DNA of 64,000 nucleotides from Solwaraspora sp. WMMA2056. Its GTDB lineage: Bacteria > Actinomycetota > Actinomycetes > Mycobacteriales > Micromonosporaceae. Location: contig NZ_CP128360.1 of the NCBI RefSeq assembly GCF_030345095.1, positions 1 through 64,000 on the forward strand, given 5' to 3'. The notes under the pieces were generated by a model that searched no databases, was not told the DNA's origin, and worked only from the letters and a program-made list of their open reading frames with translations. Every line of letters begins with the position of its first letter. The first letter of the stretch is position 1. Positions 24,158 through 33,368 of the stretch are shown in pieces. A program made the position numbers and the translations under genes.

Positions 24158-25033
24158 GTGGGCCGTACCCGCAGGCTGACCATCAGCACCGACGCCGCCG
24201 GCCGGACCACGGGGTGGGCGACCGCCGCACCTGACGGCACCCCGCCGACGACACCGCACCCCCGCGCGGCGGCCTTCTTCGACATCGACAACACCATGCT
24301 GCGAGGTGCCTCCATCTACTGGCTGGCCCGTGGCCTGGCCGCCCGCAACTACTTCACCACGGCCGACCTCGCCCAGTTCGCCTGGCGACAGGCCCGGTTC
24401 CGGCTGCTCGCCGCGGAACACGCCGGCGATCTGTCCCGGGCCCGGGAAGCGGCCCTGGCGTTCGTCACCGGCTGGCGGGTGACCGACGTCGAACGGCTGG
24501 CCGAGGAGATCTTCGACGAGCTGATGGCCCCGCGCATCTGGGCCGGCAGCCGGGAGCTGGCCCAACGGCACCTCGACGCCGGCCAACGGGTGTGGCTGGT
24601 CAGCGCGACCCCGGTGGAGATCGGTCGGGTGATCGCCCAGCGGCTCGGGCTCACCGGCGCGCTCGGCACCGTCGCCGAGGTCGTCGACGGTGCGTACACC
24701 GGTCGGCTGGTGGGCGAGCTGATGCACGGGCCGGCCAAGGCCGAGGCGCTCGTACAGCTCGCCGCCGTCGAAGGGCTCGACCTGCACCGGTGCAGCGCCT
24801 ACAGCGACTCCGTCAACGACCTGCCGATGCTGTCGGCCGTCGGGCACGCCGTCGCCGTCAACCCGGACACGGCGCTGCGCCACCAGGCCCGGGAACGCGA
24901 CTGGCAGGTCCACGACTTCCGGACCGGTCGCAGGGCGGCGCGGATCGCGGTACCGTCGACGGTCGCCGCCGGTTTCCTGGCCGGCGCGGTGACGGCCGGC
25001 CTGGCCCTTCGCCGCCGCCGGGCGTCCGGTTGA
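24158..25033 (+). CDS. HAD-IB family hydrolase (SerB-like)
   Basis: 291 residues. Motif I is FFDIDNTMLRGAS, motif II Ser is in VWLVSATPVEIG, and motif IV is AYSDSVNDLPMLSAVG. A C-terminal hydrophobic helix (STVAAGFLAGAVTAGLAL) suggests membrane association. It resembles actinobacterial HAD-IB phosphatases annotated serB1, whose true substrate is unsettled. The GTG at 24158 with GGAG upstream is chosen because the family begins shortly before the first Asp. Confidence 0.87.
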   Translation: MGRTRRLTISTDAAGRTTGWATAAPDGTPPTTPHPRAAAFFDIDNTMLRGASIYWLARGLAARNYFTTADLAQFAWRQARFRLLAAEHAGDLSRAREAALAFVTGWRVTDVERLAEEIFDELMAPRIWAGSRELAQRHLDAGQRVWLVSATPVEIGRVIAQRLGLTGALGTVAEVVDGAYTGRLVGELMHGPAKAEALVQLAAVEGLDLHRCSAYSDSVNDLPMLSAVGHAVAVNPDTALRHQARERDWQVHDFRTGRRAARIAVPSTVAAGFLAGAVTAGLALRRRRASG

Positions 25034-25076
25034 CCGGGCCGGCACCGACAACGACGACGTCAGGAAGGTCATCGGG

Positions 25077-26240
25077 GTGACGGTCACCGCACGCCCGGTC
25101 GAGTCGACCGGGGCGCCCAGCCAGCCGGCCGGGCGGCACCGCCGACCCCGCCCCTGGCACCTCGCCGGCCTGGCCGCCGCGGTGGCGGCCGCCGTACTGC
25201 TGGTCGCGCTGCCGCAGGCCGGACCGACGTCACCGGACGCACCGGACCGGCTCCGTACGTTGACCGAGGTCTGGCCGGACGCCGAGGTCGTCGAGTTGTC
25301 GGCGAACCTGCCGGACGGGCCGGCGTACAGCCCGGTGCTGTTCCTCGACGGCGGCGCCTCGGTCGGCACCTCACCCAGCCCGGACGGCACCGCGCTGCGG
25401 CTGGTGGTCCGCACCGGCGAGAACGTCCGTGAGCTGCGCCAACTGCCGCTGAGCAGCACCCCGCAGTACGGCGGTTTCACCGTCGACGGGCCCACCCTGG
25501 CCTGGTCCGAATCCGTCGCCGACGCCGCCGGGCAGGGCCGCACCGAGATGTGGGCCGCCGAATGGGCCGGCGACGCCGCGCCACGGCGGCTCACCACCGA
25601 CACCGGCGACGTCGTCTTCTTCAACTCCCAGTACGACATGGTGATCAACGACGGCCGGCTGCACTGGGTGGCCGTGGCACCCGACCCGGAGCCGGCGACC
25701 GAGCTGCGGTCGGTGCCGCTGGCCGGCGGCGCGGTCGACGTACGGACCGATCCGGGGGCCTGGGCGTTGTCGGCCTGGCCGATGATGGTCAGCGCCGGCA
25801 GCGGCGAGACCGGCCCGATCCGGGTCCGTGACCTGGAGCAGCGCCGGATCACCGACGTCCCGGCCGGCCCGACCGAGCTGGTCACCTGCGGGCCGAGCTG
25901 GTGTCGGGTGCTGGTGCTGGCAGCGGACGGACCGGGCCGCATCGACCTGATGCGCCCCGACGGTACGGACCGCCGGCGGATCGGCGACGGCACGGTCACC
26001 GCCAGCACCATCGACGTCGCCGTACTGGACCGGTTCGAGGTGCTGTCGCTGTCGGCGGCGCCGAACGCGCTCACCAACGCCCAACAGTTGATCGTCTACG
26101 ACCTGCAGCGGGACGAGGCGGTCGTGGTCGCCGACGAGGTCGGCATCGTGCTCTGCCGCGGCGGTGTGCTCTGGTGGTCGGTCGGCGACAACGAGACCAC
26201 CAGCTGGCAGGTGCTGGACCTGCGTACCCTGCTCGACTGA
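25077..26240 (+). CDS. Membrane-anchored beta-propeller-like protein of unknown function
   Basis: 387 residues. One N-terminal TM segment (HLAGLAAAVAAAVLLVALP, about 28-47) is followed by an extracellular domain rich in beta strands with repeated W/D/G motifs (PDGTALRLVVR, GPTLAWSESVAD, DGRLHWVAVA, MRPDGTDRRRIGDG). This suggests a WD40- or TolB-like propeller. It has one CGPSWC Cys pair. I do not recognise a named family. It is convergent with the acyltransferase gene. Confidence 0.65.
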   Translation: MTVTARPVESTGAPSQPAGRHRRPRPWHLAGLAAAVAAAVLLVALPQAGPTSPDAPDRLRTLTEVWPDAEVVELSANLPDGPAYSPVLFLDGGASVGTSPSPDGTALRLVVRTGENVRELRQLPLSSTPQYGGFTVDGPTLAWSESVADAAGQGRTEMWAAEWAGDAAPRRLTTDTGDVVFFNSQYDMVINDGRLHWVAVAPDPEPATELRSVPLAGGAVDVRTDPGAWALSAWPMMVSAGSGETGPIRVRDLEQRRITDVPAGPTELVTCGPSWCRVLVLAADGPGRIDLMRPDGTDRRRIGDGTVTASTIDVAVLDRFEVLSLSAAPNALTNAQQLIVYDLQRDEAVVVADEVGIVLCRGGVLWWSVGDNETTSWQVLDLRTLLD

Positions 26241-26277
26241 GCCGACCGGCGACCAGGCCGGCGGGCGCCGGCGGCGG

Positions 26278-27195
26278 TCAGCGGCCGAACGGATCCGGGC
26301 GGCGTTCCAGCAGCCGGTGCACCGCCTGCTGAATCGTCTCCCGGACCTGGTCGGCGAGGTTGAACACCACCAACGGATCGTCGACGTAGTCGGCGAACTG
26401 GGCGGTCGGGATCGGCGGGCAGAACTCGATCAGCCACTTGCTGGGCAACGGCACCAGCCCCAACGGCCCGAGCCACGGAAACGTCGGTGTCACCGGGAAG
26501 TACGGCAGCCGCAGCAGCCGGGCCAGCGGTGCGATGTCGGCGAGCAGCGGGTAGGTCTCCTCGGCACCGACGATCGCCACCGGAATGATCGGCGCACCGG
26601 TGCGGATCGCCGCCGCGACGAAGCCGCCCCGGCCGAACCGTTGCAGCTTGTAACGCTCCGAGAAGGGCTTACCGACGCCTTTGAAGCCCTCCGGAAAGAC
26701 GCCGACGAGTTCGCCACCGACCAGCAGCCGCTCGGCGTCCGGGTTGCAGGCCATGGTGCCGCCGAGTTTGCGCGCCAACTCCGAGACGAACGGCAGGCGG
26801 AACACCAGGTCGGCGCTGAGCAGTCGCAGATGTCGGCGTTCGGGATGGGAATCGTACAGGACCGCCGACAGCACCATCGCGTCCAACGCGACGGTGCCCG
26901 AGTGGTTGCCGACGACCAGCCCGGCACCCTTGGTCGGCAGGTGCTCGACGCCGAAGACCTCGGTGCGGAACCACTCCCGGTACAGCGCCCGCAGCACCGG
27001 CTGGAAGACGCTCTCGGTCAGCTGCGGGTCGAAGCCGAACTCGTCCACCTCGTAGTCACCGGCCAGTCGGCGACGCAGGAACGCCAACCCGGCGGCGACC
27101 CGTTGGTCCCAGACGTCCCCCGGCTGGTCGGGCACGGCCGGCTGGCCGGCGGGGCTGCCGCCGTGGTCGGGCTCCGTCACGTCGGCATCCGTCAC
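26278..27195 (-). CDS. 1-acyl-glycerol-phosphate acyltransferase-like (PlsC family)
   Basis: 305 residues. The acyltransferase motif I is NHSGTVALD, a longer-spaced version of the usual HxxxxD. Motif III is VGVFPEGFKGVGK and motif IV lies near GAPIIPVAIVGAEETYPLL. The variant places it in the subgroup next to a galE-like gene in actinobacteria (compare Rv0502). The acyl acceptor is unknown. Its start overlaps the end of the epimerase gene by ATGA, so the two form an operon. Confidence 0.87.
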   Translation of the reverse strand: MTDADVTEPDHGGSPAGQPAVPDQPGDVWDQRVAAGLAFLRRRLAGDYEVDEFGFDPQLTESVFQPVLRALYREWFRTEVFGVEHLPTKGAGLVVGNHSGTVALDAMVLSAVLYDSHPERRHLRLLSADLVFRLPFVSELARKLGGTMACNPDAERLLVGGELVGVFPEGFKGVGKPFSERYKLQRFGRGGFVAAAIRTGAPIIPVAIVGAEETYPLLADIAPLARLLRLPYFPVTPTFPWLGPLGLVPLPSKWLIEFCPPIPTAQFADYVDDPLVVFNLADQVRETIQQAVHRLLERRPDPFGR

Positions 27196-28262
27196 ATCAG
27201 CTCCTGCGCCGTGCCGGCGCCGCGCCCGCGACGGATCCGCCGGATCCCGTCGAGGACCGCCTGCTCGGCGACGGCGAGCCGGTCGGCGTCGAGCATCGCG
27301 CCGGCCGGGTGGGCCCGGCGGAAGTCGTCGAACGCCTCGGCGGTGGATCGCGGGGTGAAGCCGAACTCACGGATCAGCCGGCTGGTGTCGACGACCCGTC
27401 CGTGCACGAATAGATCGATCTGGTCGAACCCGTACCGCCCCACCCCGACGCTACGGGTGAAGCCGACCGCCGTGGCCAGGCCCGGCTCCAGCACCGGTAC
27501 GGCGACCCGCCCGGCCCGCCGGATCGCCTGGGACAGGGTGAGCACCCCCGGCCCGGCGACGTTGAACGTGCCGGGATGGTCCTCGACGACCGCGCGGTGC
27601 AGCACTTCGAGGGCGTCGTCGACGTGCACGAACTGCAGCCGGGGATCCCGGCCGAAGATAGTCGGCACCACAGGCTGCGCGAAGTAGCGGGTCAGGCTCG
27701 TCTCGGCGGTCGCGCCGATGAACGGTGCGAAGCGCAGTACGGTGGCGGTGACGTCCGGGCGGCGTCGCCGGAAGCCACGCACGTACGACTCGATGTCGAG
27801 GATGTCCCGGGCGAAGCCGCCGCGCGGCACCTCGCGTGGCTCGGTCTCCTCGGTGAAGACCGCCGGGTCGCGGAACGAGGCACCGTACGCCGCCGTCGAC
27901 GAGCGCACCACCAGCTTGCGCAGCCCCGACGCCTGCTGGCAGGCGGCGAGCAGCTGCATCGTGCCGATGACGTTCTGCTCCTTCATCGCCGCGCGCCCGC
28001 CGTGCTGCTGGTCCGGGCCACTGACCACGGCCAGGTGCACCACGGCGTGTGCGTCGAGGTCGGCGATGATGCCGCCGGCCGCGCCGACGTCGGCGCGCAC
28101 CTGGTCGACGTCGCGCAGCAGGTCCGCGAAGTCCCGCACCGGTGGGGCGGGGTCCAGACCGATGACCCGGCCGACGCCGGGGTCGGCGGCGAGCCGACCG
28201 GCGACCCGGGCGCCGATGAACCGGCTGGTCCCGGTGACCACGACGGTCGGGGACCTCACCAT
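27192..28262 (-). CDS. NAD-dependent epimerase/dehydratase family protein
   Basis: 356 residues, extended SDR. The NAD motif is VVVTGTSRFIGARVAGRL, DAHAVVHLAVVSGP and VVRSSTAAYGAS follow, then LQFVHVDDALEVL. The usual YxxxK motif is not clear (DIESYVRGFRRR), so the activity may be atypical. It is a mycobacterial galE2/Rv0501-like gene by position. ATG 28262 has GAGG five bases upstream; a near-identical ATGGTGAGG duplication lies just before it. Confidence 0.85.
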   Translation of the reverse strand: MVRSPTVVVTGTSRFIGARVAGRLAADPGVGRVIGLDPAPPVRDFADLLRDVDQVRADVGAAGGIIADLDAHAVVHLAVVSGPDQQHGGRAAMKEQNVIGTMQLLAACQQASGLRKLVVRSSTAAYGASFRDPAVFTEETEPREVPRGGFARDILDIESYVRGFRRRRPDVTATVLRFAPFIGATAETSLTRYFAQPVVPTIFGRDPRLQFVHVDDALEVLHRAVVEDHPGTFNVAGPGVLTLSQAIRRAGRVAVPVLEPGLATAVGFTRSVGVGRYGFDQIDLFVHGRVVDTSRLIREFGFTPRSTAEAFDDFRRAHPAGAMLDADRLAVAEQAVLDGIRRIRRGRGAGTAQELM

Positions 28263-28340
28263 CCGGTCCTCACCATGCGGTCCTCCCAATGCCGGTGGGT
28301 GACCGCGGCGCGAACAAGCCGGGCCGAGGCCCGGCGGCGG

Positions 28341-28442
28341 TCACTTGCCGAGACGTCGACGCTGGACGCGGGTCTTGCGCAGCAGCTTGCGGTGCTTCTT
28401 CTTGGCCATACGCTTGCGGCGCTTCTTGACCACGGAGCCCAT
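28341..28442 (-). CDS. Small ribosomal protein bS22 (AURKAIP1/COX24 domain)
   Basis: 33 residues: [19 protein letters not shown]..., almost entirely Lys/Arg, ending RLGK. This tiny basic protein is conserved in actinobacteria (Rv0500B-type) and was found in the mycobacterial ribosome as bS22. GGAAGG lies about eight bases upstream of the ATG. It stands between the epimerase gene and the excisionase-like HTH gene, as in mycobacteria. Confidence 0.92.
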   Translation of the reverse strand: MGSVVKKRRKRMAKKKHRKLLRKTRVQRRRLGK

Positions 28443-28659
28443 ACGAAAGCCTTCCCAACACAGGTACGGGTCGATCCGTGCGCCGCGTCACCGCAGCAAG
28501 CACGTGGACCGAACTGGACAACCGACCGGGTCGGCGGGCGCACCTCCACCCGTGCGACGGTACGGTCGGCGTCAAGCCTAGCCCGCACGTGTCAACAGCA
28601 CCAACGCGACCCCGGCAACACCGGGTGTCGCGCTGGCGCCGCAGTGTCCGGGCGAGTCG

Positions 28660-28872
28660 CTAGGCGGTCTCCCGGAAAGCTCCCCGCAGGTACTCGTGCA
28701 CCGCGTGCTCGGGCACCCGGAACGACCTACCGACCCGGACGGCGGACAGCTCCCCGGAGTGCACGAGTCGATAGACAGTCATCTTGGACACCCGCATCAC
28801 CTTCGCCACCTCGGCGACGGTGAGAAACGTGACCTCCGACAGCCTGCCCTCGGACTGTGGTGATCCTGCCAT
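28660..28872 (-). CDS. Excisionase/BldC-type helix-turn-helix protein
   Basis: 70 residues with a MerR/excisionase HTH: FLTVAEVAKVMRVSKMTVYR followed by LVHSGELSAVRVGRSFRVPE. It is conserved in actinobacteria at this position (Rv0500A-type). BldC-family proteins of this size bind DNA cooperatively as developmental regulators. No phage genes surround it, so it is a resident regulator, not a true excisionase. Confidence 0.88.
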   Translation of the reverse strand: MAGSPQSEGRLSEVTFLTVAEVAKVMRVSKMTVYRLVHSGELSAVRVGRSFRVPEHAVHEYLRGAFRETA

Positions 28873-29096
28873 GGTTCACCAACCCATCCCATTCCCCGGC
28901 GCGTGCCGCCCGACGGGACCCTTCCCCGCCGCGACGGGCAACGCACGTGTTACCAGTACGGTAGCGGGGTCGCTGTGACCGGCGCGATCCGTTCCGTCAT
29001 TTGACATCGGGCGGGCGGGCGGCGACACCCGTACGGGCGACCACCATGCGCGGTCAGCGAACCACCGGGCACTGCCCGCCGGAACACCGTGTGTGA
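28873..29096. other. Upstream region of the HTH gene
   Basis: These 224 bases lie between the HTH start and the stop of the metallopeptidase gene. They should hold the promoter for the minus-strand HTH gene. A short inverted repeat TACCAGTACGGTA sits around 28945-28957. I see nothing else. Confidence 0.3.
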
Positions 29097-30782
29097 TCAG
29101 GCAGCCGCCTGCCGTACGTAGTCGACGCAGCCCTGGTGCAGATTCTCCCAGGATTCGCCGAACTGCAGCCGGGCCGCCTCGTCGAGGTCCAGCCCGTCGT
29201 GCACCACCGAGGTGAAGAACGCCAACGTACGTTCCTCCCCGAACCGGTCGACCAGGTGGCGTACCGCCAGGTAGCCGACCCCGTAGCCTGCGCTGACCTG
29301 CCAGTTCTCCGCGTCGGCCGTCGGTTCCACCGCGCTGAGCGGGCCCTGCCAGTCCTGCTCCAGCACCAGCCGGCGGACGTTGGCCAGCCCTTCGTAGCGG
29401 ACCACCGGCCGGCCGCCGGCCGCCGCGTGCTCAGCCAACCCTTCGATCAGCCACCAGGCGGCGCGTTCGCGGTGCCCGCCGTCGGGCAGCGACGCCGCGT
29501 GCGTCATCTCGTGGCGCAGCAGGTCGGGGCGGACCACGTCGCGCAGGTTGGTGCCGTTGAGCACGATCTCGTAGTGCCCGCCGCCGATCGCGACGGCATA
29601 CCCGGCCGTCCACTCTGGCCGGTCGCCGCCGTACCAGCGGCGCCACTCGTCGGCACCGGCGTAGAAGATCCGGTAGCGGTCGGGGGCGGTGCCGGTGACC
29701 GCGTACCGGTCGGCGACCAGCGCCGCCTCCTCGGCGTCACGCAGCAGTCCGGGCAGCAGGTCACGGTTCGCCGGGGTGGTCGCCACCAGCGTACGGTTGC
29801 CGGTCGCCACCACCAGCTCGCTGACCTCCCAGGGCCGCGGCCCGTCCTGCAGGGTCAGCGACGGCTCGACCGCGACCAGTTGCAGCCGGTCACCGTCGGT
29901 GCTCCACCGCTGGCCCACCACGACCGGGCTGGTCTGGCAGGACGGCACCACGAAGCAGTGCTGGTAGCTGACGAGGAGCCGCCACTGGGTGGCCGGGCTG
30001 CCCGCTGTCGACCCGGGCCCGCCGGGCACGGTCGCGGACGGCGTCGGCGTCGGCGTCGGCGTCACCGACGGTGACGGTGACGGTGTCGCGGACGAAGTTG
30101 GCGTCGGCGTCGACCCCGGTGACCCGGACGGCGTCGGCGAACCGGCCGGCGTCGACGGTGACGGGGTGGGTCCGCCGCTGGCCACGTCCGGGTCGAACGC
30201 GGTCGGCAGCATGCTGATCGTGGGACGCCAGGCAGTCACCTTCATCGCCCGCAGCGTGCGGAACTGTCGGGCCAGGTCGTCGCGGGCCGGCGAGCCCGCA
30301 GCGGCGACCGCGAGGAAACCACGTTCGTCCCCGGCGAGCAGCGCGGCGGCCTGCTGGTCGAGCAACACACCGATCTGGGTACGCAGCCACGCCTGGGTCG
30401 CCTCCGGTGGGTCACCGGGCTGCGGGCTGGGCGGAGGTCCCGTCGGTACGGCGACCGGCGGCTGTGTACGCGGCGGGTCCGGTGCCGGCAACCGGTCGAC
30501 CAGCGCCACCGCCCCGACCACCGGCGTGGCGCAGAACAACACTGTCGCGACCACCCCGAGAACAGGCCACACCGACCACCGCCGCTCGCGAGGCACGCCC
30601 GGCCCGCTCGCCGCCGCCTTTACCGGCTCGGCTCCAGCGGGCTCAGCTGGATTGGCCGGCTCGGCTCCAGCGGGCTTTGCCGGCGCGGGCTCAGCGCTGA
30701 CGGGTCCGCCCTCGGCCGGAGCGCTCCCAGCCGGATCGGCGGTCGGTTGATCGGTCGGCGCGGGATCCTGCCGGTCGGTCAC
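29097..30782 (-). CDS. Membrane-anchored HExxH metallopeptidase-like protein
   Basis: 561 residues. A disordered Ala/Pro/Glu-rich N terminus with PAGAEPxxPAEPAGAEP repeats leads to one TM segment (VWPVLGVVATVLFCATPVVG, about 71-92). A Ser/Thr/Pro linker (roughly 205-255) follows, then a C-terminal peptidase-MA-like domain. The gluzincin core is LLRHEMTHAA with a downstream WWLIEGLAEHAA Glu. The catalytic domain should face outwards. Substrate unknown. It starts at ATG or GTG 30782 and is followed upstream by the proline dehydrogenase gene on the same strand. Confidence 0.8.
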   Translation of the reverse strand: MTDRQDPAPTDQPTADPAGSAPAEGGPVSAEPAPAKPAGAEPANPAEPAGAEPVKAAASGPGVPRERRWSVWPVLGVVATVLFCATPVVGAVALVDRLPAPDPPRTQPPVAVPTGPPPSPQPGDPPEATQAWLRTQIGVLLDQQAAALLAGDERGFLAVAAAGSPARDDLARQFRTLRAMKVTAWRPTISMLPTAFDPDVASGGPTPSPSTPAGSPTPSGSPGSTPTPTSSATPSPSPSVTPTPTPTPSATVPGGPGSTAGSPATQWRLLVSYQHCFVVPSCQTSPVVVGQRWSTDGDRLQLVAVEPSLTLQDGPRPWEVSELVVATGNRTLVATTPANRDLLPGLLRDAEEAALVADRYAVTGTAPDRYRIFYAGADEWRRWYGGDRPEWTAGYAVAIGGGHYEIVLNGTNLRDVVRPDLLRHEMTHAASLPDGGHRERAAWWLIEGLAEHAAAGGRPVVRYEGLANVRRLVLEQDWQGPLSAVEPTADAENWQVSAGYGVGYLAVRHLVDRFGEERTLAFFTSVVHDGLDLDEAARLQFGESWENLHQGCVDYVRQAAA

Positions 30783-30876
30783 CCGCCGAATGATACGGCC
30801 ACGGCGGTGATCGAAATCCGGCCCGGGGCCGCCGGTCGGCGCCGCCGACGCCGCGCCCCGGTCAGCCGCGCCCCGG

Positions 30877-31797
30877 TCAGCCGCGGGACCGCAGTGCGCG
30901 GCCGAGGAACGCCACGTTCGCCGGGCGCTCGGCGAGTCGACGCATCAGGTATCCGTACCAGTCGGTGCCGTAGGGCAGGTAGACCCGCACGGTGTAGCCC
31001 TCCGCCGCGAGCCGGGTCTGCTCGGCGGGGCGCACCCCGTACAGCATCTGGAACTCGAACTCCTCCGGGGCCCGGTCGAACCAGCGCGCCCGGTCCTCGG
31101 CGATCGCGATCAGCCGGGGATCGTGGGTGGCGACCATCGGGTGGCCGGGGCCGGAGAACAGGATGTTGAGGCAGCGGACGAACGACTTGTCGACGTCGAT
31201 CGCGGCCTGGTAGGCCACCGACTCCGGCTCGGCGTACGCCCCCTTGCACAGCCGGACCCGCGACCCGGCGGTGGCCAGGTCGCGGCAGTCCGCCTCGGTC
31301 CGCCGCAGGTACGCCTGCACGGCCACCCCGGTACGCGGATGCTCCGCCCGCAGCGTGTGCAGCACGTCCAGCGTCGAGTCGGTGGTGGTGTGGTCCTCCA
31401 TGTCGAGGGTGACGGTGCAGTCGACGCCGGTCGCTGCGGCGCAGATGGCCCGGACGTGCTCGGTCGCCGCCGGCTCGTCGAAACGCTGCCCGAGGGCGGA
31501 GAGCTTGACGCTGACGTCGGCGCCGACGGCCAGACCGGCCCGGTCCAGCGCGTCGAGCAGCGCCAGGTACTCCGCGCGTACCGCGCTGGCCTGTTCCGCG
31601 GTGGTGGTGTCCTCGCCGAGGTGGTCGATGCTGATCGTCAGGCCGGTGCCGGTGAGCTGCGCACCGGCGGTCAAAGCCTCGTCGATCGAGGTGCCGCCGA
31701 CGAACCGGCGGACCACGTCACGACTCAGCGGTGTGGTGGCGACCAGCCGTTCGATCGTGGTCGACCGGGACGCGGCGAGGATGACCGAGCGAAGCAT
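30877..31797 (-). CDS. putB: Proline dehydrogenase
   Basis: 306 residues, monofunctional FAD-dependent PRODH oxidising proline to pyrroline-5-carboxylate. Key segments are VSVKLSALGQRFD, TLDMEDHTTTD, VAVQAYLRRTEAD, LCKGAYAEPES and the C-terminal YLPYGTDWYGYLMRRLAERP with the substrate-binding Arg pair. No P5C dehydrogenase gene is adjacent. A duplicated 15-mer (CCGCGCCCCGGTCAG at 30851-30880) overlaps its stop. Confidence 0.95.
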   Translation of the reverse strand: MLRSVILAASRSTTIERLVATTPLSRDVVRRFVGGTSIDEALTAGAQLTGTGLTISIDHLGEDTTTAEQASAVRAEYLALLDALDRAGLAVGADVSVKLSALGQRFDEPAATEHVRAICAAATGVDCTVTLDMEDHTTTDSTLDVLHTLRAEHPRTGVAVQAYLRRTEADCRDLATAGSRVRLCKGAYAEPESVAYQAAIDVDKSFVRCLNILFSGPGHPMVATHDPRLIAIAEDRARWFDRAPEEFEFQMLYGVRPAEQTRLAAEGYTVRVYLPYGTDWYGYLMRRLAERPANVAFLGRALRSRG

Positions 31798-31890
31798 GGG
31801 GCGAGCGTAACGCCCATGGTCACGACAGGCTCGGGCAGCGCGCAAGGTGGCGCGTGTGCCGGGCGTGCACCGGTGAGCTACAACAGGACC

Positions 31891-32181
31891 GTGGACAAGA
31901 TCTCCCCGCGCCGGCTCCGCTCGACCAGCGTCCAGCTCGGCGCCCTCACCGCGCTGGCGCTCAGCCTCTCCGGCTGCAACATGGTCTCCGACGACGACTG
32001 CGACGACGACCGGTCGATGGGCGTCGGAGGTGGCGGCACCGCGGTGGTCGCGCTGGCCGCCGGCACGCTGACGACCGGATCGGCGGCGGACCTGGTGGAC
32101 CGGGCCGGATCGGCGGCGCCGACGGCGGCCGTGCCCGACCGGGGCGGGTTCGGCACCCACCTCGCCTCCTGCGGCGGCTGA
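31891..32181 (+). CDS. Small predicted lipoprotein paired with a YgiC-like ligase
   Basis: 96 residues. The signal sequence ends in a lipobox, LALSLSGC, with Cys at about 27, followed by an acidic stretch SDDDCDDDR, a Gly run, and an Ala/Thr-rich tail ending SCGG. It should be anchored to the outer face of the membrane. It ends two bases before the glutathionylspermidine-synthase-like gene, recalling the E. coli ygiB (lipoprotein)-ygiC pair. GTG 31873 is an alternative start. I recognise no domain. Confidence 0.6.
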   Translation: MDKISPRRLRSTSVQLGALTALALSLSGCNMVSDDDCDDDRSMGVGGGGTAVVALAAGTLTTGSAADLVDRAGSAAPTAAVPDRGGFGTHLASCGG

Positions 32182-32183
32182 GG

Positions 32184-33350
32184 GTGCGCCGGGAGGTCTG
32201 CCGGCCCCGCGCGGGCTGGGACGCGACGGTACGCGAACAGGGCCTCGTGTACGTCGACACCGAGCTGCCCGACGGCGCGGTGATGTCCTACTGGGACGAA
32301 TCCGCCTGCTACGCGCTCGAACTGCCGGAGGTGCTGCGGCTGGAGGAGGCGACCGAGGAGCTGCACCGGATGGCGGTGGCCGCCGCCGAACACGTGGTGG
32401 CCCACCGGCGGTACGCCGACTTCGGCATCCCCGCGTGGGCGGCCGACGCGGTCGCCCGGTCGCTGCGCGAACAGCCACCGACCCTGTACGGCCGGTTCGA
32501 CCTCTGGTACGACGGCTCCTGGCCGCCGAAGCTGCTGGAGTACAACGCCGACACCCCGACCGCCCTGGTCGAGGCGGCGATCGTGCAGTGGTACTGGCTG
32601 GAGGACACCCACCCGGAACTGGACCAGTGGAACAGCCTGCACGAGCGGCTGGTCACGGCGTGGGCGCAGATCAAGGCCGGGCTGCACCGGCCGACGCTGC
32701 ACGTGGCCTGGTCCAGCGAGGAGACCACCGGCGAGGATCTGATGACCGCCGGCTACCTGGCGGAGACCGCCCGGCAGGCCGGGCTGGCACCGCATCTGCT
32801 GCCGATGCTGGAGATCGGCTGGGACGGCCGGCGCTTCGTCGACGACACCGACCAGCCGGTGACGACCTGCTTCAAGCTCTACCCGTGGGAGTGGATGCTC
32901 GCGGAGCCGTACGGCCGGTTGGCGCTCGAACCCGGCACCCCGACGACCTGGATCGAACCGGCGTGGAAGCTGCTGCTGTCCAACAAGGCGCTGCTGGCGG
33001 TGCTCTGGGAGCTGTACCCGGACCATCCGTACCTGCTGCCGGCGTACCTGGACGGCCCCCGGGACATGCCGGAGTACGTCGCCAAGCCGCTACTCGGCCG
33101 CGAAGGCGCGGCGGTACGCATCGTGACCCGCTCCGGCGAGGTGCACAGCCCGGGCGACTACGGCGCGGAAGGCTGGTGCTACCAGCAGTTCCAGGCGCTG
33201 CCGGCGTTCGACGGCAACCATCTGGTGCTGGGCAGCTGGGTGGTCGCGGGCGAGTCGGCCGGCGCCGGGCTGCGGGAGAGCAGCGGCCTGATCACCGACG
33301 GCTACGCCCGCTTCCTGCCGCACTACGTGGCGGCCCACCGGGCCGGCTGA
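32184..33350 (+). CDS. Glutathionylspermidine synthase family protein (YgiC/YjfC-like)
   Basis: 388 residues, ATP-grasp-type C-N ligase fold. Segments include YGRFDLWYDGSWPPKLLEYN (ATP-grasp Asp/Glu/Asn), LFNNKALLAVLWE-like LLLSNKALLAVLWELYP, KPLLGREGAAV and YQQFQALP. The amidase domain of true glutathionylspermidine synthetase is absent. Glutathione is not expected in a mycothiol organism, so the peptide or polyamine substrate must differ. The GTG start lies two bases after the lipoprotein stop. Confidence 0.87.
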   Translation: MRREVCRPRAGWDATVREQGLVYVDTELPDGAVMSYWDESACYALELPEVLRLEEATEELHRMAVAAAEHVVAHRRYADFGIPAWAADAVARSLREQPPTLYGRFDLWYDGSWPPKLLEYNADTPTALVEAAIVQWYWLEDTHPELDQWNSLHERLVTAWAQIKAGLHRPTLHVAWSSEETTGEDLMTAGYLAETARQAGLAPHLLPMLEIGWDGRRFVDDTDQPVTTCFKLYPWEWMLAEPYGRLALEPGTPTTWIEPAWKLLLSNKALLAVLWELYPDHPYLLPAYLDGPRDMPEYVAKPLLGREGAAVRIVTRSGEVHSPGDYGAEGWCYQQFQALPAFDGNHLVLGSWVVAGESAGAGLRESSGLITDGYARFLPHYVAAHRAG

Positions 33351-33368
33351 ATCGTCTACGGTTGTCTG

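Noticed and set aside
28660-28872. Phage excisionase
   Set aside because: No integrase, attachment site or phage gene is nearby, and the gene has a conserved chromosomal place beside bS22.
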